Shown: one piece after another, positions 16,163-25,170 of the stretch
Position numbering within the stretch: the stretch's first letter is position 1
Layout: every line of letters starts with the position of its first letter
From: Capillibacterium thermochitinicola
GTDB lineage: Bacteria > Bacillota > UBA4882 > UBA10575
Direction of reading: 5' to 3'
DNA length: 64,000 nucleotides
Assembly: GCF_013664685.1 (NCBI RefSeq)
Contig: NZ_JAAKDE010000013.1
Span: 43,358 to 107,357 of the forward strand
The notes under the pieces: model-generated
Seen by the model: the letters and a program-made list of their open reading frames with translations, nothing else
The model's database searches: none
Told to the model about the DNA's origin: nothing
Program-made: the position numbers and the translations under genes

Positions 16163-18676
16163 ATGGATTATGAAGTCAACCGGGAAGAAGAAAAACAAGA
16201 ATTGACGCAGACAACGGAAGAAGAGCAGGTAGTTGAGCAAGCGGCAAAAGGGAAAAAGAAGAAAAAGGCCACGCGCAGCAAGAAGACCGGTCCGGAGGCG
16301 ACCGGGCCCGCAGCAGAGGAAGAACGGGAAACAATGTCCGGTGGTGGCCAGGAAAAAGAGACGGTCGGAGCCGAACACGAAGCAAAGCGAACCGGTAGCG
16401 AGGAAGAGGGTGAAGAAAAAACCGATCGCCAGGAGGGTAGTCGGGGCGAGCATAGTGGTGATGAAAAGGCAACCGAGGCAGGACTGGCCGGCTCTTTTCC
16501 GTTTGAGCCGGAAACGGATACGACCTTGGTAATGCCCGACCGGGTTCAGTTTAAAGTCCCAACCGAACCGGTGGTACCGTCCTGGGCGGAGGAATTTAAC
16601 CCGCAGGTAACCCGGATTCGGGTGAACGATGCGCAAGCACGGGCGGAAATCCCCAGGGACCAAGGGGTCGTCCAACAGTTGAAAGGGGCGGAGGTGACGG
16701 TTGGGGAGCGGGTGGCCCGGGTACAACCGGTGGTTCGTCCCACCCAGTTGCCGAGCCCGGCCCTGAAGGTCCGCAATATCACCGGTGAAGTGCGCAATGT
16801 CACGGCCGAAGTGATTAAAGACAAAGTCATCGTCCAAGGCATCGTCCATAAACAGATCTTCTTTGTAGGCCTTGACAATATTGTCCGTCACTTCTCTGAA
16901 GACGTCTCTTTCAGCACCTTTATTGATATCCCCGGTGCGGAACCAGGGATGAATGTCCAGGTGCTCCCCAGGATTGAGAAAATCTTATTCCATTTGACCG
17001 ATGACGGTTTCTTTGTCCAGCAAAAGATCATTCTTGAGATTTTTGTCAAAGTCACCCAGTTTGTCCAAGTTGGCCTGGCCCTGGGAACCGGTCCTTTACT
17101 GCTTTTACCGCGGGTGATCGGCGAGGGAGTTAAACAGGAGCTTGTTGAGAGTCTGTTGACGCTGGCCGTTCCAGCCCTGAAAGTAGATGAGATTCGCGGT
17201 GAAATTCGCGATCTGGAGACCGAAGTCATCCCCGACAAGGTGATCATCCAAGGCGTGATCCATAAACAGATCTTCTTCGTGGACCTGGAAAATAACGCCC
17301 GTCACCAAGCCGAAGATGTACCCTTCAGTTTATTCCTGGATCTACCCGGGGTAAGTCCGGGGGTCGATCTTCAGGTTCACCCCAGAATCGAGGGGATTTT
17401 CTTTGAGTTATTGTCCAGTACGGAATTAAGGCAGAAGGTAGTCGTCGAGGTTTTCGTCAAAGCAACCGAAGCAATCCAGGAGCGGGTCGCCCTCGGGACC
17501 GGACCCCTGTACAAAGTCCAGCAGGTGGTTGGGGAAGGACAAAAGCAGATTTTAAACGAGTCGGTCCTTGTTTTGGAACGTCCCGCCCTCAAGGTACGGG
17601 AGATTGTCGGTGAGATCCGGAATTTGGTCGCGGAAGTGATTCCGGATAAAGTGATTATCCAGGGTGTGATCCATAAGCAAATCTTTTACATCGGCACGGA
17701 CAATATCGAATACCATCAAGCGGAAGATCTGCGCTTCAGTCTTTTCATCGACGTGCCCGGTGCTTTGCCCGGGTTGAACGTCACGATCCGGCCCCGGATT
17801 GAAACGATCCTCTTTAACTTGGAAACCGAAACCACTGTCCGGCAGAAAGTAATTGTCTTCTTTGATGCGGTGGTGACGGAGACGATTCAAGTTCCGCTGG
17901 TGACCGGTGATTTCGCCCTCTTCAAATTGGAGCAGGTGATCGGGGAAGGACTCCGGCAAATCCTGGTTGAACGGCGGGAACGGATTCCGGTCCCGATTGT
18001 CCGCAATGTAGTGGTGGAAATTGTGGTTCCACCAGCCGGTATTGTCACCGGTCAGCAGCAGATTATCGTGGAGAATGTCGTCAAACTGCCGCAACCGGCG
18101 GTAAAAATTAAGGAAGTACAAGGGGTCATCACCGATCTGCGGGCACGGGTGATCCTCGACGGCGCGGTCCTGGTCGATGGGATCATCAATAAACAGGTCT
18201 TCTTCGTCGGCGAAGACGGGATTGTGCGTTCGGTGACGGAGCAGATTCCCTTCTCCATCCTGGTGAATGTTCCCGGCATTACCCCGGATACTCCCTTTAC
18301 CGTGACGGTCGAGATTGAGAACATCTCCTTTACTCTCTCGCCCGATGGCCGCTTCCTCCGTCAGATTATTGTTTTGAATGCCGAAGTGACCGGGGAAACC
18401 CCGGCACCCCCGCCCTTCCAGGTTGTCACCTCCGTGACCGGGCCGGGAATTGTGACGGAGACGGTTCTGGTCCGGGCCCCGATTCAGACCCCGACCGGGG
18501 TTGAAGTCCGGGAATTTCCGGTGGTGACCGAGGTGTCCGGTCCCGGCATCGAGCGGGTGGAAAAGGCCGTTGTCCTTCTGGATGTGGTTAATGACGGAAA
18601 CCCGAACCCGGTACCGATTGAAGTAGTGACTGACGTGATCTTTACCCCTCTTCCATTGTTATCCGCGCGGGCATAA
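16163..18676 (+). CDS. Four-repeat DUF3794/SPOCS-domain protein
   Basis: An 837-residue protein starting at ATG 16163 after AAAGGAGG. Residues 1-120 are low-complexity, rich in Glu, Lys and Gly. Four SPOCS repeats begin near residues 201, 339, 476 and 647. Each carries DKVIxQGxIHKQIFFV (or close variants), a His/Glu-rich turn, FSxFxDxPGxxPGxxxxVxPRIExIxF, then a connector of the form GTGPLxxxxxVIGEGxKQxLxE. The fourth is the most divergent and comes after a valine/proline-rich linker. SPOCS domains are known from spore-envelope proteins such as clostridial SipL, which binds SpoIVA, but those carry LysM; none is seen here. No signal peptide. Spore surface localisation is an inference. Confidence 0.88.
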   Translation: MDYEVNREEEKQELTQTTEEEQVVEQAAKGKKKKKATRSKKTGPEATGPAAEEERETMSGGGQEKETVGAEHEAKRTGSEEEGEEKTDRQEGSRGEHSGDEKATEAGLAGSFPFEPETDTTLVMPDRVQFKVPTEPVVPSWAEEFNPQVTRIRVNDAQARAEIPRDQGVVQQLKGAEVTVGERVARVQPVVRPTQLPSPALKVRNITGEVRNVTAEVIKDKVIVQGIVHKQIFFVGLDNIVRHFSEDVSFSTFIDIPGAEPGMNVQVLPRIEKILFHLTDDGFFVQQKIILEIFVKVTQFVQVGLALGTGPLLLLPRVIGEGVKQELVESLLTLAVPALKVDEIRGEIRDLETEVIPDKVIIQGVIHKQIFFVDLENNARHQAEDVPFSLFLDLPGVSPGVDLQVHPRIEGIFFELLSSTELRQKVVVEVFVKATEAIQERVALGTGPLYKVQQVVGEGQKQILNESVLVLERPALKVREIVGEIRNLVAEVIPDKVIIQGVIHKQIFYIGTDNIEYHQAEDLRFSLFIDVPGALPGLNVTIRPRIETILFNLETETTVRQKVIVFFDAVVTETIQVPLVTGDFALFKLEQVIGEGLRQILVERRERIPVPIVRNVVVEIVVPPAGIVTGQQQIIVENVVKLPQPAVKIKEVQGVITDLRARVILDGAVLVDGIINKQVFFVGEDGIVRSVTEQIPFSILVNVPGITPDTPFTVTVEIENISFTLSPDGRFLRQIIVLNAEVTGETPAPPPFQVVTSVTGPGIVTETVLVRAPIQTPTGVEVREFPVVTEVSGPGIERVEKAVVLLDVVNDGNPNPVPIEVVTDVIFTPLPLLSARA

Positions 18677-18697
18677 TCGGTGTGGTAAAACCTTTGG

Positions 18698-18730
18698 GGA
18701 AATGGGCGTTTTCGCCCATTTTTCCTTTTT
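18698..18730 (+). terminator. Intrinsic terminator between the two SPOCS genes
   Basis: AAATGGGCG-TTTT-CGCCCATTTTTCCTTTTT, a strong stem with a T-rich tail 22 bases after the stop codon. Confidence 0.8.
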
Positions 18731-18807
18731 AAGAAATGAGCACAATCCAGGCGTGGTTCATATATTATATTAGCCATCCGCGGGGAGAGGTTAAAGGGGG
18801 CATGAGC

Positions 18808-20823
18808 ATGGAGTTGGTATTGGTCATTGGCGCTTTTCTCGCGATTGCCGCTTTGATTGCCCTCTGCACATTCTGGTTTTTCCACCTTCACCGTCGTTAT
18901 CTGGTCTTGGCTGACCACGACATCGTCCCAACAGTAGCGGACCAAGATTTTTCTTCTCCGGCGCCGGCGCCGCTTGCGATTAGGCCGTGCGTATCCGGAG
19001 AAAACCGGGGGAAGAAGCTTCTTTTATCTACTACTATTAATATGCTGGACGATGAAGTAGTATGGCCGCAAAGTACCGTCCCCGATGGACAGCAGTCACA
19101 AGAAAAGGAGAGCGATGGAAACGAACAAACCGAGTTTAATCAGGAAAAAGATGATCCGAAAACAAAGCTGTTGTCCTTGACGATCCAGAAAGGGGCGGAA
19201 GAACAACCAAGGGCGGACCAACCGCCAAGGACCGAAAAAGAGTTAAGGGTGGGAGAACCGCCGAGGACGGAAGAGCCGTTAAGAACGGAAGCAGAGTTAA
19301 GGGTGGAAGAACAGCCAGCAGCGGAAGAACAACCAAGGGCTGCAGAGCCCGTAGAGATCGACCAGCATGCGCAGGAAGGTGAGGGCGATCCCGGAATCCT
19401 GGCGGCGCCATCCGTCCGTTTTCCCAACGAAAAGGAGAAAGGGGCAAGGGTTTTCGTTCGAAAAAAAAAAGATGGTGCGGTGGAAAAACCGGAAACAATG
19501 TGCGTTCAACTTGACCCCGAGGAAGCGGTTCCGGCAGAAAGATTGGAAGGAGGAGATAGGTTAATGGATCCTTTGGTGCGGGCAGAGGTGGTCATTGGCG
19601 AAGGCACCAAGCAACTGCTGCTTGAGACAAATGTTACTCTAGACCGACCGACGATCAAGATTCGAAACATTACGGCGGAGATCCGGAATTTGACGACTGA
19701 ATTGATCCAGGATAAAGTGATCATCCAAGGCGTGCTCCACAAACAGATTTTCTTCGTGGGTGAGGATAATATCGTCCATCACCAGTCGGAAGACGTCCCG
19801 TTCAGCACCTTTATCGACATCTTCGGGACCGAGCCGGGTATGAATATCCAGGTTCAACCGGTTATTGAGACGATTCTGTTCTCCTTAATCAGGCCAACCC
19901 TACTCCATCAGAAGGTTGTTGTTGAGTTTTTCGTCAAGGTTACCGAGTCCAACCAGCTTAATTTGGTGGAAGGTACCGGCCCGTTGGTCCGTTTGGACCA
20001 AGTGATTGGTGAAGGGACCAAACAGGAACTGATCGAAGATACCATTACGCTTAACGTCCCGGCCCTGAAGATCGACGATATTACCGCCGAAATCCGTGAC
20101 TTAACAATTGAAGTGATCGACGATAAGGTCATTATTCAAGGGATTATCCACAAGCAGATTTTCTTTATCGGTTTAGACAATATCGAATACCACCAAGGCG
20201 AAGATTTGGAGTTCAGCACCTTCCTGGATATCCCCGGAGCGACGGCGGGGATGGATGTGGTGGTCGAACCAACAATCGAATTCATCCACTTTGAATTATT
20301 GGACCAAAACACTTTACTCCAGAAGATTGTGGTTGAGTTCTTCGTGAAAGTGACGGAAAGCATCCAAATGAATGTAGCCCTTGGTCCCGGTGCATTACTG
20401 AAGCTGGATACGGTGGTTGGTGAAGATACCAAACAATTGCTGGTGGAAAATACAACCACCCTTTCCCAACCGGCCATTAAGATCCGGGAGATCGTGGCTA
20501 AAGTTGAGCGGTTAATGGCAGAAGTGATCGAAGATAAAGTGATTGTCCAGGGTATTGTGCACAAACAGATCTTCTTTATCAACGAAGATAATCTGGAGAT
20601 CCACCAGAGCGAAGATGTACCCTTCAGCACGTTTGTGGATATTCCCGGAGCGGTGCCGGGAATGGATGTGCGGATTAAGCCGGTGATCGAGACGGTCCTC
20701 TTCGAGTTGCTGGATCCCACCACGCTCCGGCAGAAGGTGGTCGTGGAGCTGTTTATCAAGGTGACCGAGTCCCAACAACTGCAGGTGCAAGTCGCCGCGC
20801 CCTACGGCCCATACTACTTCTAA
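18808..20823 (+). CDS. Membrane-anchored three-repeat DUF3794/SPOCS protein
   Basis: A 671-residue protein. ATG 18808 lies seven bases after AAAGGGGG; in-frame ATGs at 18802 and 18736 are too close to, or lack, a ribosome site. An N-terminal hydrophobic anchor (about residues 4-26) is followed by HLHRRY and a roughly 240-residue charged linker with imperfect Glu-Pro-Arg repeats (EEQPR, PPRTE, ELRVE). Three SPOCS repeats start near residues 281, 420 and 556, closely matching those of the preceding gene, each joined by VxGEGTKQxLxE text. The tail ends in GPYYF. The layout suggests a membrane-tethered counterpart to the soluble four-repeat protein. Role inferred only. Confidence 0.88.
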   Translation: MELVLVIGAFLAIAALIALCTFWFFHLHRRYLVLADHDIVPTVADQDFSSPAPAPLAIRPCVSGENRGKKLLLSTTINMLDDEVVWPQSTVPDGQQSQEKESDGNEQTEFNQEKDDPKTKLLSLTIQKGAEEQPRADQPPRTEKELRVGEPPRTEEPLRTEAELRVEEQPAAEEQPRAAEPVEIDQHAQEGEGDPGILAAPSVRFPNEKEKGARVFVRKKKDGAVEKPETMCVQLDPEEAVPAERLEGGDRLMDPLVRAEVVIGEGTKQLLLETNVTLDRPTIKIRNITAEIRNLTTELIQDKVIIQGVLHKQIFFVGEDNIVHHQSEDVPFSTFIDIFGTEPGMNIQVQPVIETILFSLIRPTLLHQKVVVEFFVKVTESNQLNLVEGTGPLVRLDQVIGEGTKQELIEDTITLNVPALKIDDITAEIRDLTIEVIDDKVIIQGIIHKQIFFIGLDNIEYHQGEDLEFSTFLDIPGATAGMDVVVEPTIEFIHFELLDQNTLLQKIVVEFFVKVTESIQMNVALGPGALLKLDTVVGEDTKQLLVENTTTLSQPAIKIREIVAKVERLMAEVIEDKVIVQGIVHKQIFFINEDNLEIHQSEDVPFSTFVDIPGAVPGMDVRIKPVIETVLFELLDPTTLRQKVVVELFIKVTESQQLQVQVAAPYGPYYF

Positions 20824-20839
20824 ACAACTTTTCCCCCGG

Positions 20840-20878
20840 AATACAGGCCTCGATTTTTACAGGCCTGTATTTTTTTTT
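20840..20878 (+). terminator. Intrinsic terminator of the membrane-anchored SPOCS gene
   Basis: AATACAGGCCT (20840-20850) pairs with AGGCCTGTATT, followed by a run of T. Confidence 0.88.
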
Positions 20879-20934
20879 GTCCCGCCCTTACATATAAATT
20901 ATAAAGTGAATGCTTACCGGGAGGGGCAAATTTC

Positions 20935-22968
20935 ATGGTCAAGCGGTGGCTGGGCACCGGCAAAGTGATCGTGAAAATTCCTTGGCCGTTCGGAACGAAG
21001 GTCCACCGCATTGATCTATCCATCACCGACCTGGCGGTCCGGTGGGAACGGTGTACGGTGCATATCACCGTCGAAATCGGACGGACGATTCGTTACGTAA
21101 CCCCGGCCGGGACGGTGATGGTTTGGACGGACAAGGTTGTATACCAAAAGGATCATCCCCGTCCCCCCGCTTTAATCCGCGGACAACCGCTGCAGGCGAC
21201 GGCAACCACCCTTTATTGTTTGGTCCAAGACCAGAAAGGAACGGCCGCTTTGGAACACGGAATTGGGCTACGCTTCTCCGGGTGGGAACTGGAGCCGTCG
21301 GCCGTGGTCTGGCCGCCACCGGAAAACAGTTTAATGGTCCGCGGGCAACAACTGATGGCCGCGGAGAGCTACTTGCATACGGAAACTGTCCTTTGGCCGG
21401 CCCTGACGCCGGGCGACGAACCAACGGAGGCAGTGTTGACCGGAGAAAGTTTCCTCCTTACCCCCGAAGGCATCCATTTCCGCGGGGAGCTTCAACTCGC
21501 TTCCGGAAAAGGCGTCCGGAAAAAGGAGCCCCTTTCGGTGTTATTACCGCGGAAGGTTCCAGCCAACAGCATCCTGACCGGTACAGCGAAGGTACAGGCC
21601 TTAAAAGTGGTCGAACCCGGCAAAGTACTGCTGGCGGTTAAACTTGACTGGCGCTTATTCCAAGAGAAAACGCTCCCGATCCTACTGGCCCCGGAGGGGC
21701 AGGGAGAAGATTTTTTGCTCTGGCGCCTTTTGGACCAGGAAGCCCGGCTTTGGAGCGGGCAAACCTCAGTTAAGCTGCCGGAGAAGGCGAAAATCATTGG
21801 GGAAATGACCGTATCCGCCGTTCAGAGCCGGGTGGTCAAGGTCCGAAACGGGCTTTTATGTCTGGGCCGGATTATCCTCGATCTTTACTATGTGAACAGT
21901 ACCGGTCATGAAAAGTGTTACCGGGTCCATCTGCCCTGGAAAGACTGGTTGGCTGTCAATGACGGCGCGGTCGGGGCGGCGGAAGCGGAGACGAAGTATA
22001 AAATCAATTTCTCGCGGGTGAAAGGGGAGCAGATCCAATTTTTGAACGGGGAAGATTTATCCCTTTTTCTCCAGGTGGAATACGTTTTAACCGCCGCGCA
22101 AAAGCAAAAGGCGAGATTGACCAAACCAACAAATACGGTGCCGACGGCTGTGATTTTGGCGGAAAAAATCATTACGGAAGAGGATTTTGAGTATTATGTA
22201 GAGATCCCCGTCCAGCGCCCTCCCGATTTTCTAGCAAGCCACCGGTTATGGTGGCGAGACGGGGAAATGGCGGGAGGAGCAGAGGAGGGTGGGGTTTTTC
22301 TTAAGGCTCAACCGACGATTGTCTGGCAGTACCGAAATACGGAGCACAGGCTAAAAGTGGTCGAGTTCCGTCCCGTTTTGGCTTGGTTTCAAGCGGCCCC
22401 GTCGACGCTCCCGGGTGACCGGGCCGATGTGCGGCTGGAAGCCCTCCGGTTGCAACTGCAAGAGAAAACGGGGGAAAATTGGAAAGTACAGCTCCTCCTG
22501 AACGGCCGGTTCACGGTAACCAGGGAAGCGCTGCCGGCCGTGGCCCTCGGCGGGGAACCGGAAAAAGCGGAAAAACCGCTGCCATCTGTGGAGAAAAGGA
22601 CCGTTTTGAAGTGGGAAGAAAAACTACCTTTTGCGGTGCGGGAGATTACGACAGCCCATTTTTTTTTAGGGGGGTTTCGGCGGGTCAAGACAGAGGAGCT
22701 GTTTCTGTTGGAAGGGGAGGTGCGGGGGGAAATAACCTATTTGGGGAAAGACGGGGTTACCCGCTATCATCAGATCAGGAAGGAGCTTTGGGCTAATTTA
22801 CCCCTGGAATATGGTGCGGTACCGGTGTTGATTCCGGTACTCAGCGGGTGGAACTGTTATCCGCTGACTGAATGGAACTGGGAAAAGGGAGGGGTGTGGT
22901 GTGAAATCACCATCGATTTGCTGGCTTGCGCGCCGCAATCAAGAAAGGGTAAGGAGGTGAAGGGATGA
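20935..22968 (+). CDS. Large beta-rich protein, possibly divergent SPOCS-like modules
   Basis: A 677-residue protein starting at ATG 20935 after GGGAGGGG. Not a clear database-grade match, but the text repeats a pattern of long alternating beta strands followed by short loops. At least two stretches resemble degenerate SPOCS units: one at about residues 280-385 (IGEMTVSAVQSRVVKVRNG... LDLYYVN), the other at the C-terminus (VREITTAHFFLGGFRRVKTEE... GEVRGEITYLGKDGVTRYHQ). There is no signal peptide or membrane segment. It follows the two clear SPOCS genes and overlaps the glycosyltransferase gene by four bases (ATGA), so the two are translationally coupled. Structural spore-layer role is an inference from context. 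Confidence 0.75.
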   Translation: MVKRWLGTGKVIVKIPWPFGTKVHRIDLSITDLAVRWERCTVHITVEIGRTIRYVTPAGTVMVWTDKVVYQKDHPRPPALIRGQPLQATATTLYCLVQDQKGTAALEHGIGLRFSGWELEPSAVVWPPPENSLMVRGQQLMAAESYLHTETVLWPALTPGDEPTEAVLTGESFLLTPEGIHFRGELQLASGKGVRKKEPLSVLLPRKVPANSILTGTAKVQALKVVEPGKVLLAVKLDWRLFQEKTLPILLAPEGQGEDFLLWRLLDQEARLWSGQTSVKLPEKAKIIGEMTVSAVQSRVVKVRNGLLCLGRIILDLYYVNSTGHEKCYRVHLPWKDWLAVNDGAVGAAEAETKYKINFSRVKGEQIQFLNGEDLSLFLQVEYVLTAAQKQKARLTKPTNTVPTAVILAEKIITEEDFEYYVEIPVQRPPDFLASHRLWWRDGEMAGGAEEGGVFLKAQPTIVWQYRNTEHRLKVVEFRPVLAWFQAAPSTLPGDRADVRLEALRLQLQEKTGENWKVQLLLNGRFTVTREALPAVALGGEPEKAEKPLPSVEKRTVLKWEEKLPFAVREITTAHFFLGGFRRVKTEELFLLEGEVRGEITYLGKDGVTRYHQIRKELWANLPLEYGAVPVLIPVLSGWNCYPLTEWNWEKGGVWCEITIDLLACAPQSRKGKEVKG

Positions 22969-23966
22969 GAGTCTTGATGCAGAATCGTTCTTCCGTGTTT
23001 CGCATGGTGGCCGGCGATAGTGTGCAAATGAACAAGACGCGAGAGGCGTTGCGGCAGCTTGGGATCGAAGTGGAGATCAAGACGCAACCGACTTCCGATT
23101 TCTCCGGTTATGACCTGGTCCATCTCTTTAATATTATTCCGATCGAAGAAACCTACCAGTTTTACCAAAGGGCCAAGAAATACGGAATTCCGATTGTACT
23201 TTCCCCAATCTACTGGGATCCGAAGGAGTTTCTGATCAACATCACCAACGAACGGAAGGATCATTTTCTGACTTGGTGGGGCAAGACCAATGCATTACGC
23301 CAGGAGATTTTGGACGGGGTTGACCTTTTACTCCCCAACGGCCTGGTCGAACTGGAATTACTACAGAAAGAGTATAAGCTGATGACACCGGCCCGTTTAA
23401 TCCCGAACGGGGTGGATCCGCTTTTTTACTATGCCAATCCGGATAAATTTATCAGAAGATTCGGGACCAAAGATTTTGTCCTTTGTGTCGGCCGGATTTG
23501 CCGGCGCAAGAACCAACTGGCTTTAATCAAGGCCGCGCGGTCCCTCAACCAACAGGTGGTCTTGATCGGGCCGATCAATGATTATCAGTACTATCAAGAA
23601 TGCCGGCAGGAAGGGGAAGGCCAGGTCCGTTTTTTAGGCGGTCTGACCCAAGGCTGGGTTGCCTCGGCTTACGCAGCCTGCAGCGTTCATGTTTTACCCA
23701 GTTGGTATGAGACCCCGGGTCTCGTCAACCTCGAAGCCGGGCTGGCCGGTTGCAAAGTGGTGACCACCGACCGGGGGACGGCCCGTGAATACCTGGGCGA
23801 GATGGCATGGTACTGTTCGCCGGATCCGATTTCGGTGCGGGACGCCCTCCGCAAGGCGTTGTATTCACCGCCGCTGCCGGGGCTGCGGGAACATATTTTA
23901 GCCAATTACACCTGGGACCGGGTGGCTCGTTTGACGCTCGCTGCCTACCAGGAGGTGCTGCGCTAG
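22965..23966 (+). CDS. GT4-family glycosyltransferase
   Basis: A 333-residue protein with the two-domain GT-B layout. The C-terminal domain carries LCVGRICRRKNQ, GPINDYQYY and the ExxxxxxxE motif in YETPGLVNLEAG that binds the sugar nucleotide in retaining GT4 enzymes (Glycos_transf_1). The N-terminal domain contains DLVHLFNIIP, typical of enzymes acting on lipid- or protein-linked acceptors. No membrane segment. ATG 22965 overlaps the stop of the previous gene with AAGGAGGTGAAGGG inside it. Coupling to a putative spore-layer protein suggests surface glycosylation of that layer, but donor and acceptor are unknown. Confidence 0.88.
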   Translation: MRVLMQNRSSVFRMVAGDSVQMNKTREALRQLGIEVEIKTQPTSDFSGYDLVHLFNIIPIEETYQFYQRAKKYGIPIVLSPIYWDPKEFLINITNERKDHFLTWWGKTNALRQEILDGVDLLLPNGLVELELLQKEYKLMTPARLIPNGVDPLFYYANPDKFIRRFGTKDFVLCVGRICRRKNQLALIKAARSLNQQVVLIGPINDYQYYQECRQEGEGQVRFLGGLTQGWVASAYAACSVHVLPSWYETPGLVNLEAGLAGCKVVTTDRGTAREYLGEMAWYCSPDPISVRDALRKALYSPPLPGLREHILANYTWDRVARLTLAAYQEVLR

Positions 23967-24035
23967 ACTTTGTCCCCATCCTTTTCCGTATTAAAGAAGG
24001 GTGAAAGCAGGCACATTAACTGAGGGGAAAAGATT

Positions 24036-24344
24036 GTGCACGACCGGTTTAAGGTGAACAAACGACAAACGAGTCCCTTCCTGCGCCAAGTTTTGCTTTT
24101 GAACAAATTGATGGTGAAATATAACATCGAAGGGATCTTCGATCTGCTCTCCCGGCCGGGACGCTTGGTCTACTTGAATTTTTTAGCCGGAATCGCCAGG
24201 GGATTTGGGATCGCTGTTGGTCTGACCTTGGTCAGCGCCCTCTTCTTGGCCATCCTGGCGAAGGTGGCCAGCCTGAACCTGCCAATTATCAGTAGTTTCA
24301 TTGCCCGCCTTGTCCAGCTGGTCAACGAACAGCTTCCGTACTAA
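24036..24344 (+). CDS. DUF5665 family small membrane protein
   Basis: A 102-residue protein starting at GTG 24036, with GAGGGG upstream. The first half is amphipathic and basic (LLLNKLMVKYNIEGIFDLLSRPGR), followed by a hydrophobic segment with a GIARGFGIAVGLTLV stretch, matching the DUF5665 pattern common in spore-forming Firmicutes. Function unknown. It is 69 bases after the glycosyltransferase and 21 before the zinc-finger gene, so probably co-transcribed. Confidence 0.75.
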   Translation: MHDRFKVNKRQTSPFLRQVLLLNKLMVKYNIEGIFDLLSRPGRLVYLNFLAGIARGFGIAVGLTLVSALFLAILAKVASLNLPIISSFIARLVQLVNEQLPY

Positions 24345-24365
24345 TAAAGGGGAAAAGGTGGTTTG

Positions 24366-25037
24366 ATGCTTAGTAAAAAGAGGATCCGGTACTTCGAAAA
24401 ACGCCTCCAGGCAATGCTTACGGAGTTAAAAGGAGATTTGGAGGAAACCGGCGATCTGGGTACGGAACGGAGTCTACGAGACGCGACGAAGGAATTGTCC
24501 GCTTACGATAACCACCCGGCCGATCTAGGTTCGGAAACTTATGAACGGGAAAAAGATTTGGGCCTTAATAATGCCTTTCGGGTCCGCCAGACTGAGATCG
24601 AGGATGCCCTTGACCGGATCAAGACGGGGAAGTATGGGGTTTGTCGGGACTGCGGGCGTCCAATTGACGAAGAAAGGTTGGAGGCCTTACCGTACGTCGC
24701 TACTTGTATCGAGTGTCAACGTGAAGCCGAAAAGACCAATGAACTGCGCTACCGGCCGATCGAGGAGGAGCTGCTGTTTCCGCCTTTTGCCCGGACTTTC
24801 ACCACGGATGAAGATGACCAGGCGGCCTTTGATGGGGAAGACGCCTGGCAGGCGGTGGCCCAGATGGGCACCGCCGAGTCGCCCCAGGATCTCGGGGGAG
24901 ACGTCATTTATGAAGAAATGTATTCCGATGAACCCCGCGGGGTTGTGGCCGACGTCGAGCAGGAACAGGTCCGGGAGGAAGGTTTGGCGGAGACCATCCT
25001 GGCGCGGAAAACCGCCTTCGACCGGGGTGAAAAATAG
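24366..25037 (+). CDS. DksA/TraR-type zinc-finger protein, YteA-like
   Basis: A 223-residue protein. An N-terminal helical part (ELSAYDNHPADLGSETYEREKD, the usual YteA motif) is followed by a C4 zinc finger CRDCG...CIEC at about residues 93-118, then an acidic tail of about 100 residues. In Bacillus, YteA-type proteins are sporulation-linked; DksA relatives bind the RNA polymerase secondary channel, which is not established for this branch. ATG 24366 is preferred over TTG 24363, with AAAGGTGG upstream. A terminator follows. Confidence 0.88.
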   Translation: MLSKKRIRYFEKRLQAMLTELKGDLEETGDLGTERSLRDATKELSAYDNHPADLGSETYEREKDLGLNNAFRVRQTEIEDALDRIKTGKYGVCRDCGRPIDEERLEALPYVATCIECQREAEKTNELRYRPIEEELLFPPFARTFTTDEDDQAAFDGEDAWQAVAQMGTAESPQDLGGDVIYEEMYSDEPRGVVADVEQEQVREEGLAETILARKTAFDRGEK

Positions 25038-25046
25038 GGAATTACC

Positions 25047-25073
25047 AAAAAACGCCGGAAACGGCGTTTTTTA
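25047..25073 (+). terminator. Intrinsic terminator after the zinc-finger gene
   Basis: AAAAAACGCCG-GAAA-CGGCGTTTTTTATT closes the presumed 20.9-25 kb operon. Confidence 0.88.
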
Positions 25074-25170
25074 TTGCTTGGATGAACGGCCGCCTTACTT
25101 ATAATGGGGGAACTAACATAATTAGACATTAATATTCGGTAAATAATTTCCGGCCGGATCCCACGTTTGT

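Noticed and set aside
15953..16891. Long minus-strand frame (312 codons) opposite the first SPOCS gene, and similar ones behind the other SPOCS genes
   Set aside because: No ribosome sites, odd composition, and mirror the repeats of the real genes on the plus strand.
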